From: Rhodopseudomonas palustris
GTDB lineage: Bacteria; Pseudomonadota; Alphaproteobacteria; Rhizobiales; Xanthobacteraceae
Direction of reading: 5' to 3'
Assembly: GCF_003226555.1 (NCBI RefSeq)
Contig: NZ_QKQS01000026.1
Coordinates: forward strand, 161,377-225,376
Length of the DNA: 64,000 bases
Part shown: in pieces, positions 20,599 through 28,773 of the stretch
How positions within the stretch are numbered: the stretch's first letter is position 1
Layout of the letters: the number at the start of each line of letters is the position of its first letter
Position numbers and translations under genes: made by a program
The notes under the pieces: generated by a model
The model's database searches: none
What the model was told of the DNA's origin: nothing
What the model saw: the letters and a program-made list of their open reading frames with translations, nothing else

Positions 20599-21573
20599 GT
20601 GCAAATCTTCGACCTCGCTTCTGCAAACCTGCTGTCGCCGATGGTGCTGTTCTTCGGCCTCGGCCTGATCGCGGCGTTGCTACGCTCCGATCTCGGCCTG
20701 CCCGAGCAGATCAGCAAGTTTCTGGCATTGTATCTGTTGATGTCGATCGGCTTCCGCGGCGGCGCCGAGGTCGCGCACCACGGCTTCAGCTCGCTCCTGG
20801 TGCTGACGATGATGGCCGGCGTGCTGCTGTCCGCCACCGTGCCGATCATCGCCTATATCATCCTGCGCCGGATCTGCGGCCTCGACTCAGTCGACGCCGC
20901 CGCGGTAGCCGGCCATTACGGGTCGATTTCGGCGGTGACGTTTCTCGCCGTCACCGGTGCGCTCACCCAACTGTCGATCCCGTTCGACGGCTGGCTGGTA
21001 GCAGTCGCGGCGGCGATGGAAACGCCGGCGATCTTCACTGCGCTGATGATCGCGCACGGCCGCAGCGGCGACCATGCGTCCTCCGAACGCAGCGTGTTTC
21101 GGGAGATCGCGCTGCACGGCTCGATCGTGATGCTGGTCGGTGCCTTCGTGATCGGCGCCATCAGCGGCAACTCCGGCATGACGATGCTGAAGCCCTTCGT
21201 CAGCGACCTCTTTCCCGGGCTGCTCTGCCTGTTCCTACTCGATCTCGGCCTGGTCGCCGGCCGCTGGCTGACGCGGGGCTGGAGTGAGCTGTCCCCGGCC
21301 ACCACGGCGTTCGGTTTGGTGATGCCGCTGATCGGTGCGGCCCTGGCCAGCGTGGTGGCCATGGCGCTCGGCCTGTCCAGCGGCAGCGCCGCGGTGCTGA
21401 TCACGCTGACGGCGTCGGCGTCCTACATCGCGGCGCCGGCGGCGATGCGGCTGGCGCTGCCGCGCGCCAATCCGGCGATCGCGCTGACGCTGTCGCTCGG
21501 CATTACCTTCCCGTTCAACCTCATCGTCGGCATCCCGCTCTACATCGCGCTGGCGACTCATCTGACGAAGTGA
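20599..21573 (+). CDS. sbtA: SbtA-family sodium-dependent bicarbonate transporter
   Basis: 324 residues, about ten predicted membrane segments in two homologous halves. LSPMVLFFGLGLIAALLRSD, FLALYLLMSIGFRGGAEVA, AAAVAGHYGSISAVTF and AMETPAIFTALMIAHGR are family signatures (formerly DUF897). SbtA imports bicarbonate with sodium across the inner membrane. The start is GTG 20599 with GAAAGGG upstream. sbtB follows 11 bases after the stop. In an organism able to fix CO2 this would supply inorganic carbon; substrate identity is by family only. Confidence 0.88.
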   Translation: MQIFDLASANLLSPMVLFFGLGLIAALLRSDLGLPEQISKFLALYLLMSIGFRGGAEVAHHGFSSLLVLTMMAGVLLSATVPIIAYIILRRICGLDSVDAAAVAGHYGSISAVTFLAVTGALTQLSIPFDGWLVAVAAAMETPAIFTALMIAHGRSGDHASSERSVFREIALHGSIVMLVGAFVIGAISGNSGMTMLKPFVSDLFPGLLCLFLLDLGLVAGRWLTRGWSELSPATTAFGLVMPLIGAALASVVAMALGLSSGSAAVLITLTASASYIAAPAAMRLALPRANPAIALTLSLGITFPFNLIVGIPLYIALATHLTK

Positions 21574-21584
21574 AGGAGGCTGCG

Positions 21585-21896
21585 ATGGAAACCCACCTGA
21601 AGAAACGAGTCGAAATCTTCATCGAGGCGCCGCTGCTGCGGCGGGTGGTGGCGCGCTTCGACTCGCTACGCGTCTCCGGCTACAGCGTGCTGCCGGTGCT
21701 GGCAGGTAACGGTCACGAAGGCCGCTGGGAGGCGAGCGGCCTCGTGGGCGACGCCGGCAAGATGATGGCGGTGATTTGTATCCTCGATCCCGCCGACCTG
21801 CCGCTGCTGCTCGACGGCATCTACCCGATCGTCCAGCGCCAGATCGGCATTCTGGCGATCAGCGACGTCGAAGTCGTGCGCAACGCGCATTTCTGA
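21585..21896 (+). CDS. sbtB: SbtB-like PII-family regulator
   Basis: 103 residues with the ferredoxin-like PII fold pattern (KKRVEIFIEAPLLRRVVARF, VSGYSVLPVLAGNGHEGRW, VICILDPADLPLLL). Cyanobacterial SbtB binds SbtA and adenine nucleotides and gates bicarbonate uptake. The pairing directly downstream of sbtA supports this name. AAGGAGG before ATG 21585 decides the start; an overlapping GTG at 21570 is weaker. No C-terminal cysteine pair like the redox R-loop of some cyanobacterial SbtB is present. Confidence 0.8.
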   Translation: METHLKKRVEIFIEAPLLRRVVARFDSLRVSGYSVLPVLAGNGHEGRWEASGLVGDAGKMMAVICILDPADLPLLLDGIYPIVQRQIGILAISDVEVVRNAHF

Positions 21897-21915
21897 GCTC
21901 GTCCTGCGGACGAGC
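21897..21915. terminator. Hairpin between convergent sbtB and tag
   Basis: An 8-bp perfect stem, GCTCGTCC and GGACGAGC, with a 3-base loop begins right after the sbtB stop and ends 10 bases before the tag stop on the other strand. There is no T-run, so termination in either direction is only plausible. Confidence 0.4.
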
Positions 21916-21925
21916 CGCGCGAGGG

Positions 21926-22564
21926 CTACCGGCGTGGCGGCGACGTTTTTCGCCGCGCCGGTTTCTTGATCTGCCCGCAGGTGGCGTGACAGTGGCAATC
22001 GACCAGATGGTCGTTGACCATTCCGACCGCCTGCATGAAGGCGTACACGATCGTCGGGCCGACGAATTTGAAGCCGCGTCCCGCCAGCTCTTTGGAGATT
22101 TTCACCGACAGCGGCGTCGAGGCCGGCACGCCCGCGGTGGTCTTGAAGCTGTTGACCTTCGGCTCGCCGCCGACGAAGTCCCACAGCAGTTTCGAGAAGC
22201 CCGGGCCTTCTTCCTGGATCTTGAGCCATGCCTTGGCGCTGCCGATCGTGCCTTCGATCTTGGCGCGGTTGCGGACGATGCCGACGTCGTTCATTAGCGC
22301 CGCGATCTTGTCGGCGTCGTAGCGGGCGATCTTCTCGGGATCGAAATCGTCGAAGGCGCGGCGGAAATTGTCGCGCTTGCGAAGGATGGTGATCCACGAC
22401 AGCCCGGCCTGGAAACCGTCGAGGATCAGCTTCTCGTACAGTGCGCGGTCGTCGTATTCCGGCACGCCCCATTCGGTGTCGTGATAGGCGACGTAAAGCG
22501 GATCGTCGCCCGGCCACGGACAGCGCACGAGGCCGTCGGCACCGATGCGTGCGGCGCGGGTCAT
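21926..22564 (-). CDS. tag: DNA-3-methyladenine glycosylase I
   Basis: 212 residues. Removes 3-methyladenine from alkylated DNA. Recognised by RCPWPGDDPLYVAYHDTEWG, LYEKLILDGFQAGLSWITIL, the Lys/Arg-rich FRRAFDDFDPEKIA and the C-terminal zinc site region VNDHLVDCHCHATC. The zinc ligands (an N-terminal Cys and His, a C-terminal His and Cys) are all present. The start overlaps the ygfZ stop as ATGA, so the two are translationally coupled. A basic tail KKPARRKTSPPRR ends the protein. Confidence 0.93.
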   Translation of the reverse strand: MTRAARIGADGLVRCPWPGDDPLYVAYHDTEWGVPEYDDRALYEKLILDGFQAGLSWITILRKRDNFRRAFDDFDPEKIARYDADKIAALMNDVGIVRNRAKIEGTIGSAKAWLKIQEEGPGFSKLLWDFVGGEPKVNSFKTTAGVPASTPLSVKISKELAGRGFKFVGPTIVYAFMQAVGMVNDHLVDCHCHATCGQIKKPARRKTSPPRR

Positions 22565-23442
22565 GGTGCGGTCTTCCGCTGTGCCTGCGTCAGCTCATCG
22601 GGATCGGCGATCTGCAAGCTCACGACGCCTGCGTGGAGCGGCAGCGACGCTTCGCGTGCCTCGGCGACGCGGTCGATCCGCAGCAGCGCCAGCCCGCGGC
22701 CGGTTGCCGACGATCCCATGGTGCCGACGCTCTTGTCGCCGGCGGTGATGTCGCTGCCGGGCTGCGGCGCGGCGCCGTCGAAGGTGACGCGCACGATTCG
22801 GGTGCGCGCGGTGCCGCGATGGTGCATCCGCGACACCACTTCCTGGCCGATGTAGCAGCCCTTGTTGAAATCGACGCCGGACAGCCGATCCATATTGGCC
22901 TCGTGCGGAAACGCGTCCGCATAGCCGAAATCGACGCCGCCGGCCGGGACGCCGCAGGCAATCCGGTGCGAGTCGTAGTCGTCCGCCGTCGCCAGCATCG
23001 CGCCGAGCGCTTCGGTAGTGGCCTTGGCCAGGATCTCCGGCACCAGGATGCGCCAGCCGAGCTGCTCGCCGCGCGGATCGCGGAAGCCCATCTCCGGCGG
23101 CTGCGATGGTTCGCCGCCCCACAGCGCCAGCACGCCGAGCCGGTCCGACAGGTTCTCGATCAGCACCTTGGCGCGCAGCTTGTAGAATTTCAGCTTGGTG
23201 GCCAGCGCGTCTGTGAGCGGTTTCGGACAATCCAGCAGGAAGCCGCCGTCGTCTTCAGCCGGCAGCTCGGTGATCAGGAAATCGGTGACGATCTTGCCCT
23301 GCGGCGTCAGCAGCGCGCCGAACCGGCCGGCGCCGGGTGCGAGCTTGGTGAGATCGGTGGTGACCAGTCCGTTCAGCAGATGCCGCGCGTCGGGCCCGCT
23401 GATCTTGAGAACGCCACGGTCGGCGAGGAAGGCTGCCTGCAT
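22561..23442 (-). CDS. ygfZ: YgfZ/GcvT-domain folate-binding protein
   Basis: 293 residues. Tetrahydrofolate-dependent factor for iron-sulfur cluster assembly or repair. The conserved KGCYIGQE motif is present (DFNKGCYIGQEVVSRMHHRG), as is the GcvT-like N-terminus (ISGPDARHLLNGLVTTDLT, QGKIVTDFLI). It lies upstream of tag with a four-base overlap. This arrangement is seen in related genomes as far as I recall. Confidence 0.9.
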   Translation of the reverse strand: MQAAFLADRGVLKISGPDARHLLNGLVTTDLTKLAPGAGRFGALLTPQGKIVTDFLITELPAEDDGGFLLDCPKPLTDALATKLKFYKLRAKVLIENLSDRLGVLALWGGEPSQPPEMGFRDPRGEQLGWRILVPEILAKATTEALGAMLATADDYDSHRIACGVPAGGVDFGYADAFPHEANMDRLSGVDFNKGCYIGQEVVSRMHHRGTARTRIVRVTFDGAAPQPGSDITAGDKSVGTMGSSATGRGLALLRIDRVAEAREASLPLHAGVVSLQIADPDELTQAQRKTAP

Positions 23443-23589
23443 TGATTTCTCTCGTGACGCCGGCCGGAAACATCCTTGCGTTAACGGTCCGGCCGACTAA
23501 GACATCTCAAAGTAGGCGGCCGGGCGCTGGTCAACAAGGCTTAGCAAGACTCGCGCCGTTTCGCTCCAAAACGGGCACCCGAGGACGTC

Positions 23590-24924
23590 ATGACTGGCAC
23601 ATTCGACACCATTCTGAAGGGCGGCACCATCGTCAACCAGGACGGCGAAGGCGTCGGTGACATCGGCATCAAGGACGGCCGCATCGCTGCGCTGGGCTCG
23701 CTCGGCGCCGAAAAAGCCGGCGAAACGATCGATTGCCGCGGCCTGCACGTCCTGCCGGGCGTGATCGACACCCAGGTGCATTTCCGCGAGCCCGGCCTCA
23801 CCCACAAGGAAGATCTCGAAACCGGCTCGCGCAGCGCCGTGATGGGCGGCGTGACCGCGGTGTTCGAGATGCCGAACACCAATCCGCTGACCATCACCGA
23901 GGAGACCTTCACCGACAAGGTGAAGCGCGCCGAGCATCGCATGCACTGCGACTTCGCGTTCTTCATCGGCGGCACCCGCGACAATGTCGAAGACCTGCCA
24001 AAGCTCGAGCGCGCCCGCGGCTGCTGCGGCGTCAAGGTGTTCATCGGCTCGTCGACCGGCAGCCTCTTGGTCGAGGACGACCCGAGCCTGAAGCGCATCC
24101 TGTCGGTGATTCAGCGCCGCGCCGCGTTTCACGCCGAGGACGAGTATCGCCTCAACGATCGCAAGGGCGAACGGATCGAGGGCGATCCGCGGTCGCATCC
24201 GGTGTGGCGCGACGACGTTGCAGCCTTGCAGGCGACGCAGCGGCTGGTCGCGATCGCGCGCGAGACCGGCAAGCGTATCCATGTGCTGCACGTCTCGACC
24301 CGGCAGGAGATGGAGTTTCTGCGTGAGCACAAGGATGTCGCGTCGGTCGAAGTGACGCCGCATCATCTGACGCTGGTGGCGCCGGAGTGCTACGAGCGGC
24401 TCGGCACCAAAGCGCAGATGAATCCGCCGGTGCGCGATGCCTGGCACCGCGACGGCATCTGGCACGGGCTGGCGCAGGGCGTGGTCGACGTGCTCGGTTC
24501 CGATCACGCGCCGCATACGCTGGAAGAAAAGGCCAAGACCTATCCGGCCTCACCCTCGGGCATGACCGGCGTGCAGACCTTGGTGCCGACCATGCTGGAC
24601 CACGTCAATGCCGGCCGGCTGTCGCTGGCGCGCTTCGTCGATCTCACCAGCGCCGGCCCGGCGCGCTTGTTCAACATCGCCTGCAAGGGCCGCATCGCCG
24701 CGGGCTTCGATGCCGACTTCACGGTGGTGGATCTCAAGCGCAGCGAGACCATCACCAACGACTGGGTCGCCTCGCGCGCCGGCTGGACGCCGTATGACGG
24801 GGTGCGCGTCACTGGCTGGCCGGTCGGCACCTTCGTGCGAGGCGCCAAGGTGATGTGGCAGGGCGAACTGACCACCCCGTCGCGCGGCGAGCCGGTGCGG
24901 TTTCTGGAGACGCTGAAGCCGTAG
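23590..24924 (+). CDS. pyrC: Dihydroorotase
   Basis: 444 residues of the long (class I-like) dihydroorotase family, cyclising carbamoyl-aspartate in pyrimidine synthesis. The metal motif DTQVHFREPGLTHKED (HxR), the downstream histidines (VLHVSTRQEM, TPHHLTLVAPE) and the catalytic Asp in VLGSDHAPHT are all visible. NPPVRD and GRIAAGFDADFTVVDL are also typical. Because key residues are intact it is more likely an active enzyme than a PyrC-like pseudo-subunit; a related amidohydrolase is the alternative. Confidence 0.85.
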   Translation: MTGTFDTILKGGTIVNQDGEGVGDIGIKDGRIAALGSLGAEKAGETIDCRGLHVLPGVIDTQVHFREPGLTHKEDLETGSRSAVMGGVTAVFEMPNTNPLTITEETFTDKVKRAEHRMHCDFAFFIGGTRDNVEDLPKLERARGCCGVKVFIGSSTGSLLVEDDPSLKRILSVIQRRAAFHAEDEYRLNDRKGERIEGDPRSHPVWRDDVAALQATQRLVAIARETGKRIHVLHVSTRQEMEFLREHKDVASVEVTPHHLTLVAPECYERLGTKAQMNPPVRDAWHRDGIWHGLAQGVVDVLGSDHAPHTLEEKAKTYPASPSGMTGVQTLVPTMLDHVNAGRLSLARFVDLTSAGPARLFNIACKGRIAAGFDADFTVVDLKRSETITNDWVASRAGWTPYDGVRVTGWPVGTFVRGAKVMWQGELTTPSRGEPVRFLETLKP

Positions 24925-24943
24925 GCGCGCATAATAAGTACAG

Positions 24944-25083
24944 CCTCATGGTGAGGAGCCTGCGGAGCTCGAAGAGAGTAGCCCGGGCGTCTCGAACCAT
25001 GCGCCGCATGCACCCTGTGGCTTCATCCTTCGAGACGCCTCGGCTTCGCCCTGCGGGCAATGCCGCGGCTCTTCAGGATGAGG
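24944..25083. repeat. Palindromic intergenic repeat (CCTCATGGTGAGGAG family)
   Basis: A roughly 140-base element opens with CCTCATGGTGAGGAGCC and closes with the near-complement GGCTCTTCAGGATGAGG. It has an internal GTCTCGAACCATG / CATCCTTCGAGACGC pair. This is a very widespread alphaproteobacterial dispersed repeat. It separates the converging dihydroorotase and GntR genes. Confidence 0.7.
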
Positions 25084-25110
25084 ACTTCGCGTGTGAAAAC
25101 CGCCGAAAGC

Positions 25111-25872
25111 CTACCCCGGCACGTCGATCGTGGTGTTGAACACCACGAGATCGCCGCGGTAGAGACCGGTCGAGTAGAACACGATCTCGTCCTTGCGGTT
25201 GGTGATCAACCGCCGCACCTCCGCGACCGGCGCGTTCACCGGAATCCCCAAGTGTCGGGCGACCGCGAGGTCGGCCGAGGTGATGCGGACCGATTGCTTC
25301 ATTCGCTTCAGCTTGGCGCGTGACACTTTCGTCAAGTGCGGGATGATCATCTGGCGATCGAAGGTGTCCGGATCGCGGTTGTAGTAATCGTTGGCCAGAT
25401 ACACGTCGTTGACGCAATACGGCTCGTCATAGGCGCGATGGATCCGCTTCATGTAGCGGTAGTCCTTGAAATGCTTCTCCGGCTCGTCGACGGCGGGCGG
25501 CAGCGCGCAGCTCTTCACCACCTCGATCGACTCGGCACTGTTGCCGTCCAGCGTCGACAAGAGATAGTTCCAATCCGAATCCAGAGCGATCGTCTTCCGC
25601 GGCTTGACCTGGTCGGCCACGAAAGTGCCCTTGCCCTGGATCGCGACGATCAGCCCCTTGGCCGACAGCACGCCGAGCGCCTGACGGATGGTGACCCGCG
25701 CCACGTCGTAACGCTCCGACAGTTCGGCAATGGTCGGCAATTGCCCGCCGGTCGGCCAGCGGCCTTCGTAGATTTCGGTCTCCAGCAGGTTGGACAGCGA
25801 CACGTAGAGCGGCTGCTGCGTCTCGTTCAGGCGCTGCCGGATGTCCCCGACTTCTGCTGCCATGCCAGTCAT
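25111..25872 (-). CDS. GntR-family regulator with UTRA domain
   Basis: About 253 residues from ATG 25872, chosen for GAGGCGG six bases upstream; in-frame ATGs at 25884 and 25863 are alternatives. N-terminal GntR winged helix (GGQLPTIAELSERYDVARVT, IRQALGVLSAKGLIVAIQGK) and C-terminal UTRA ligand domain (YMKRIHRAYDEPYCVNDVYL, VRRLITNRKDEIVFYSTGLY). HutC-subfamily members usually repress the adjacent catabolic or transport genes and release DNA on binding a small ligand. A perfect palindrome lies between it and the divergent ABC transporter. Confidence 0.88.
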   Translation of the reverse strand: MTGMAAEVGDIRQRLNETQQPLYVSLSNLLETEIYEGRWPTGGQLPTIAELSERYDVARVTIRQALGVLSAKGLIVAIQGKGTFVADQVKPRKTIALDSDWNYLLSTLDGNSAESIEVVKSCALPPAVDEPEKHFKDYRYMKRIHRAYDEPYCVNDVYLANDYYNRDPDTFDRQMIIPHLTKVSRAKLKRMKQSVRITSADLAVARHLGIPVNAPVAEVRRLITNRKDEIVFYSTGLYRGDLVVFNTTIDVPG

Positions 25873-25958
25873 CGACCGCCTCATTTCCTTGCACACCCCC
25901 GCTGATCCTGCGGGAAACCGCCCAATTTGCGGAACTCATCCGCCTGAAAAATGATCTT

Positions 25959-25980
25959 GTGTGCTGGTCAACCAGCACAC
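25959..25980. promoter_or_regulatory. Perfect palindromic operator for the GntR regulator
   Basis: Ten-base arms GTGTGCTGGT (25959-25968) and ACCAGCACAC (25971-25980) flank CA. GGTCAACC forms the core, consistent with GntR/HutC operators that carry GGT-N-ACC symmetry. It is 43 bases upstream of the substrate-binding protein start and about 87 bases from the regulator start. It could control both directions. Confidence 0.75.
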
Positions 25981-26022
25981 TAGTCTTTGCTCATCGGCAA
26001 CGCTTATCACGGGAGTGCGGAC

Positions 26023-27030
26023 ATGAAAACCAGATCGGTCGGCAGATTGGGGCTGAAGCTGCTCGCCGGGCTGTTCGCCAGCACGGCAGCGCGTGCGGAA
26101 CTCGGCCAGGTGCGCGTCGCGACCCAGATCGGTCTCGCCTATCTGCCGCTGATTGTGATGGAGCACGACAAGCTCTGGGAAAAGAAGGCCGCCGAAAAGG
26201 GCGTGCCGTTGAAGGTCGAGTATCTGCGGCTTGGCGGCGGATCGCCGCTCAACGATGCGCTCTTGTCGGACTCGGTGCAGGTCGCCTCCGCCGGCCTAGC
26301 GCCGCTGCTGACGCTGTGGGATCGCACCAAGACCAACTACAAGGTCAAGGGCCTGTCGGCGGTCGCATCCGCGCCGATGTATCTGCTGACCAACAATCCC
26401 AACGTCAAGACCATCAAGGATTTCACCCCGGCGGACCGCATCGCGGTGGCGAGCGTGAAGATCTCGATCAACGCCATCGTCCTCAACATGGGCGTCGAAG
26501 AGGCGTTCGGCGCCGGCAAGGCCAACGCGCTCGACGACATCCAGGTGGCGATGGCGCATCCGGAAGCCTACGCGGCGCTGACCACCAAGGCCGGCGGCAT
26601 CACCGGCTACATGGCGACCTCGCCGTTCCAGGAGCGGGCGCTGATGCAGCCCGGCATTCACAAGGTAGCGGATTCGTTCAGCATCCTCGGCGGTCCGTCG
26701 ACCTTCAGCGTGGCCTACGCGAAGTCTGATTTCGTGAACGGCAATCCGAAGCTGGTGGAAGCCTTCATCGAAGCCCAACGCGAGGCGGTCAAGCTGATCG
26801 CAACGGATCGCGCCAAGGCGATCGACGAGTATCTCGCGGTCACCAACGACAAGACCGACCGCAAGCTGATCGAGACCATCCTGGCATCCCCCGAATACGA
26901 TTTCGATGTCGTGCCCAAGGCGACGATGCCGATGGCGGGCTTCATGCAGCGCACCGGCATCCTGAAGTCGGCGCCGGCGTCGTGGAAGGATTACTTCTTC
27001 GACACCATGAAGAACGAGAAGGGCAGCTGA
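26023..27030 (+). CDS. ABC transporter substrate-binding protein, NitT/TauT type
   Basis: 335 residues with a basic signal peptide (MKTRSVGRLGLKLLAGLFAS, cleavage near TAARA). The mature protein reads QVRVATQIGLAYLPLIVMEH and LGGGSPLNDALLSDSVQVAS, the SsuA/TauA/NMT1-like family that binds sulfonates, nitrate, pyrimidine precursors and many unknown compounds. The ligand cannot be named. The chosen ATG has GGGAG upstream. It is the first gene of an operon with ATPase, permease and a DUF3604 protein, all overlapping. Confidence 0.88.
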   Translation: MKTRSVGRLGLKLLAGLFASTAARAELGQVRVATQIGLAYLPLIVMEHDKLWEKKAAEKGVPLKVEYLRLGGGSPLNDALLSDSVQVASAGLAPLLTLWDRTKTNYKVKGLSAVASAPMYLLTNNPNVKTIKDFTPADRIAVASVKISINAIVLNMGVEEAFGAGKANALDDIQVAMAHPEAYAALTTKAGGITGYMATSPFQERALMQPGIHKVADSFSILGGPSTFSVAYAKSDFVNGNPKLVEAFIEAQREAVKLIATDRAKAIDEYLAVTNDKTDRKLIETILASPEYDFDVVPKATMPMAGFMQRTGILKSAPASWKDYFFDTMKNEKGS

Positions 27031-27896
27031 TGCCCGCCGCCGCCCTTCGTTCCGAGCTCAATGACCCCACGGACATGCTGATGACTACGCCAGCCCGCCC
27101 GGCCGATCCAACGACTGCCGCATCCGAGGTTCTGCTGTCGGCGCGCGACGTCACGCTGCAATACAAAACGCCGGACCATCTGGTGACGGCGACCTGGCGG
27201 GTGTCGTTTGATGTCCATGTCGGCGACCGGTTCGTGCTGCTCGGGCCGTCGGGCTGCGGTAAATCCACCTTGCTGAAATGCGTCGGTGGCTTCCTGCCGC
27301 CGGCCGAGGGGCGCGTCTGGCTGGCCAACAAGGAAATTACCGAGCCCGGTCCGGACCGGATGATGGTGTTCCAGGAGTTCGACCAGCTGCTGCCGTGGAA
27401 GACCGTGCTCGAGAACGTGATGTATCCGATGCAGGTCAGCCGCCGCTTTCCCAAGTCGGAAATCCGTAGCCGTGCACTTCAGTGCATCGAGAAGATCAAC
27501 CTGGCGAAATTCACCGACGCCTATCCGCACATGCTGTCCGGCGGCATGAAGCAACGCGTCGCCATTGCACGGGCGCTGGCGATGGAGCCGGCGATGCTGC
27601 TGATGGACGAGCCGTTCGCCTCGCTGGATGCGCTGACGCGCCGCGCGATGCAGCTCGAAGTGCTGCGGCTGTGGGACGAGACGGCGTTCACGATGCTGTT
27701 CGTCACCCACTCGATCGAAGAAGCACTGATCATCGGCACGCGCATCCTGGTGCTGTCGCCGCATCCCGGCCAGGTCCGCGCCGAGCTCGACGCCACCGGG
27801 CTCGGACCGGATGCGGTCTCCACCCGCAAATTCCAGGATCTGCAGCGCGAGATAGAAGACATGCTGTTCAACAGTGGGGAGCCCGCCCATGACTGA
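27030..27896 (+). CDS. ABC transporter ATP-binding protein, NitT/TauT type
   Basis: 288 residues. Walker A GPSGCGKSTLLK, Q-loop VFQEFDQLLPW, signature LSGGMKQRVAIARALAM, Walker B MLLMDEPFASLDAL and switch histidine FVTHSIEEAL are all intact. The sequence is closest to SsuB/TauB-type ATPases. The ATG overlaps the preceding stop by one base (TGATG). A later ATG at 27075 would drop a non-conserved leader. It powers uptake of the ligand of the adjacent binding protein. Confidence 0.92.
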   Translation: MPAAALRSELNDPTDMLMTTPARPADPTTAASEVLLSARDVTLQYKTPDHLVTATWRVSFDVHVGDRFVLLGPSGCGKSTLLKCVGGFLPPAEGRVWLANKEITEPGPDRMMVFQEFDQLLPWKTVLENVMYPMQVSRRFPKSEIRSRALQCIEKINLAKFTDAYPHMLSGGMKQRVAIARALAMEPAMLLMDEPFASLDALTRRAMQLEVLRLWDETAFTMLFVTHSIEEALIIGTRILVLSPHPGQVRAELDATGLGPDAVSTRKFQDLQREIEDMLFNSGEPAHD

Positions 27897-28773
27897 CATC
27901 GCTCAATCGGCGCTGCTGCCGCGCCCCAATGTCTATCGCCAACCCGACGCCAACGACGCCAAGACCGGCGACATCAGCAAAGTGCTGCCGCTGTGGGAGC
28001 GGCTGCGCAGCAACACGATGTTCCGCCGCGGCGCGATCCTGGTCCTGCTCGCCGCCGCCTGGCAGGGCTACGCCACGTATCTGCAGAACGACCTGCTGTT
28101 GCCGAGCTTCTGGGCGTCTCTGACGGCGTTGTACGACGCCTTCGTGCACGGTCCGCTGTTTTGGCGGATGCTGTATTCGATCCAGGTGCTGCTCACCGGC
28201 TACATCATCGGCGCAGTGCTGGCTGGCGTGCTGGTGTCGCTCGCGGTCTCGACCAAATGGGGCAGCGATCTGCTCGCGACGCTGACCGCGATGCTCAATC
28301 CGCTGCCGGCGATCGCGCTGCTGCCGCTGGCGCTGCTGTGGTTCGGCCTCGGCATGTCCAGCATGGTGTTCGTCATCGTGCATTCGGTGCTGTGGGCGGT
28401 GGCGCTGAATGCGCAGACCGGGTTTCAGTCGGTCAGCGAGACGCTGCGGATGGCCGGGCAGAATTTCGGCCTGCGAAACCTGCGCTACATCTTGGGCATC
28501 CTGGTCCCCGCGGCGTTTCCGTCGATCCTCAACGGCCTCAAGATCGGTTGGGCCTTCGCCTGGCGCACGCTGATCGCCGCCGAGCTGGTGTTCGGTGCGA
28601 CCTCGCGCTCCGGCGGCATCGGCTGGTTCATTTTCGAAAACCGCAACTCGCTGGAAACCGCCAACGTGTTCGCCGGCCTGCTGACGGTGATCGTCATCGG
28701 CCTTCTGGTCGACGGCCTGATCTTCCGCGCCATCGAACGCCGCACCGTGCGCCGCTGGGGCATGCAGCGATGA
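27889..28773 (+). CDS. ABC transporter permease, NitT/TauT type
   Basis: 294 residues with about six membrane segments of the binding-protein-dependent permease family. The EAA loop region (ETLRMAGQNFGLRNLRYILG, ILVPAAFPSILNGLKIGWAF) contacts the ATPase. The start at 27889 overlaps the ATPase stop by eight bases. A long charged N-terminal extension precedes the first helix. It is the third gene of the operon and overlaps the DUF3604 gene by four bases. Confidence 0.9.
   Translation: MTDIAQSALLPRPNVYRQPDANDAKTGDISKVLPLWERLRSNTMFRRGAILVLLAAAWQGYATYLQNDLLLPSFWASLTALYDAFVHGPLFWRMLYSIQVLLTGYIIGAVLAGVLVSLAVSTKWGSDLLATLTAMLNPLPAIALLPLALLWFGLGMSSMVFVIVHSVLWAVALNAQTGFQSVSETLRMAGQNFGLRNLRYILGILVPAAFPSILNGLKIGWAFAWRTLIAAELVFGATSRSGGIGWFIFENRNSLETANVFAGLLTVIVIGLLVDGLIFRAIERRTVRRWGMQR

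Noticed and set aside
27993-28769. A long open frame continuing into the DUF3604 gene from inside the permease gene
   Set aside because: The first 259 codons are an out-of-frame reading of the permease. The DUF3604 protein starts at the ATG overlapping the permease stop.
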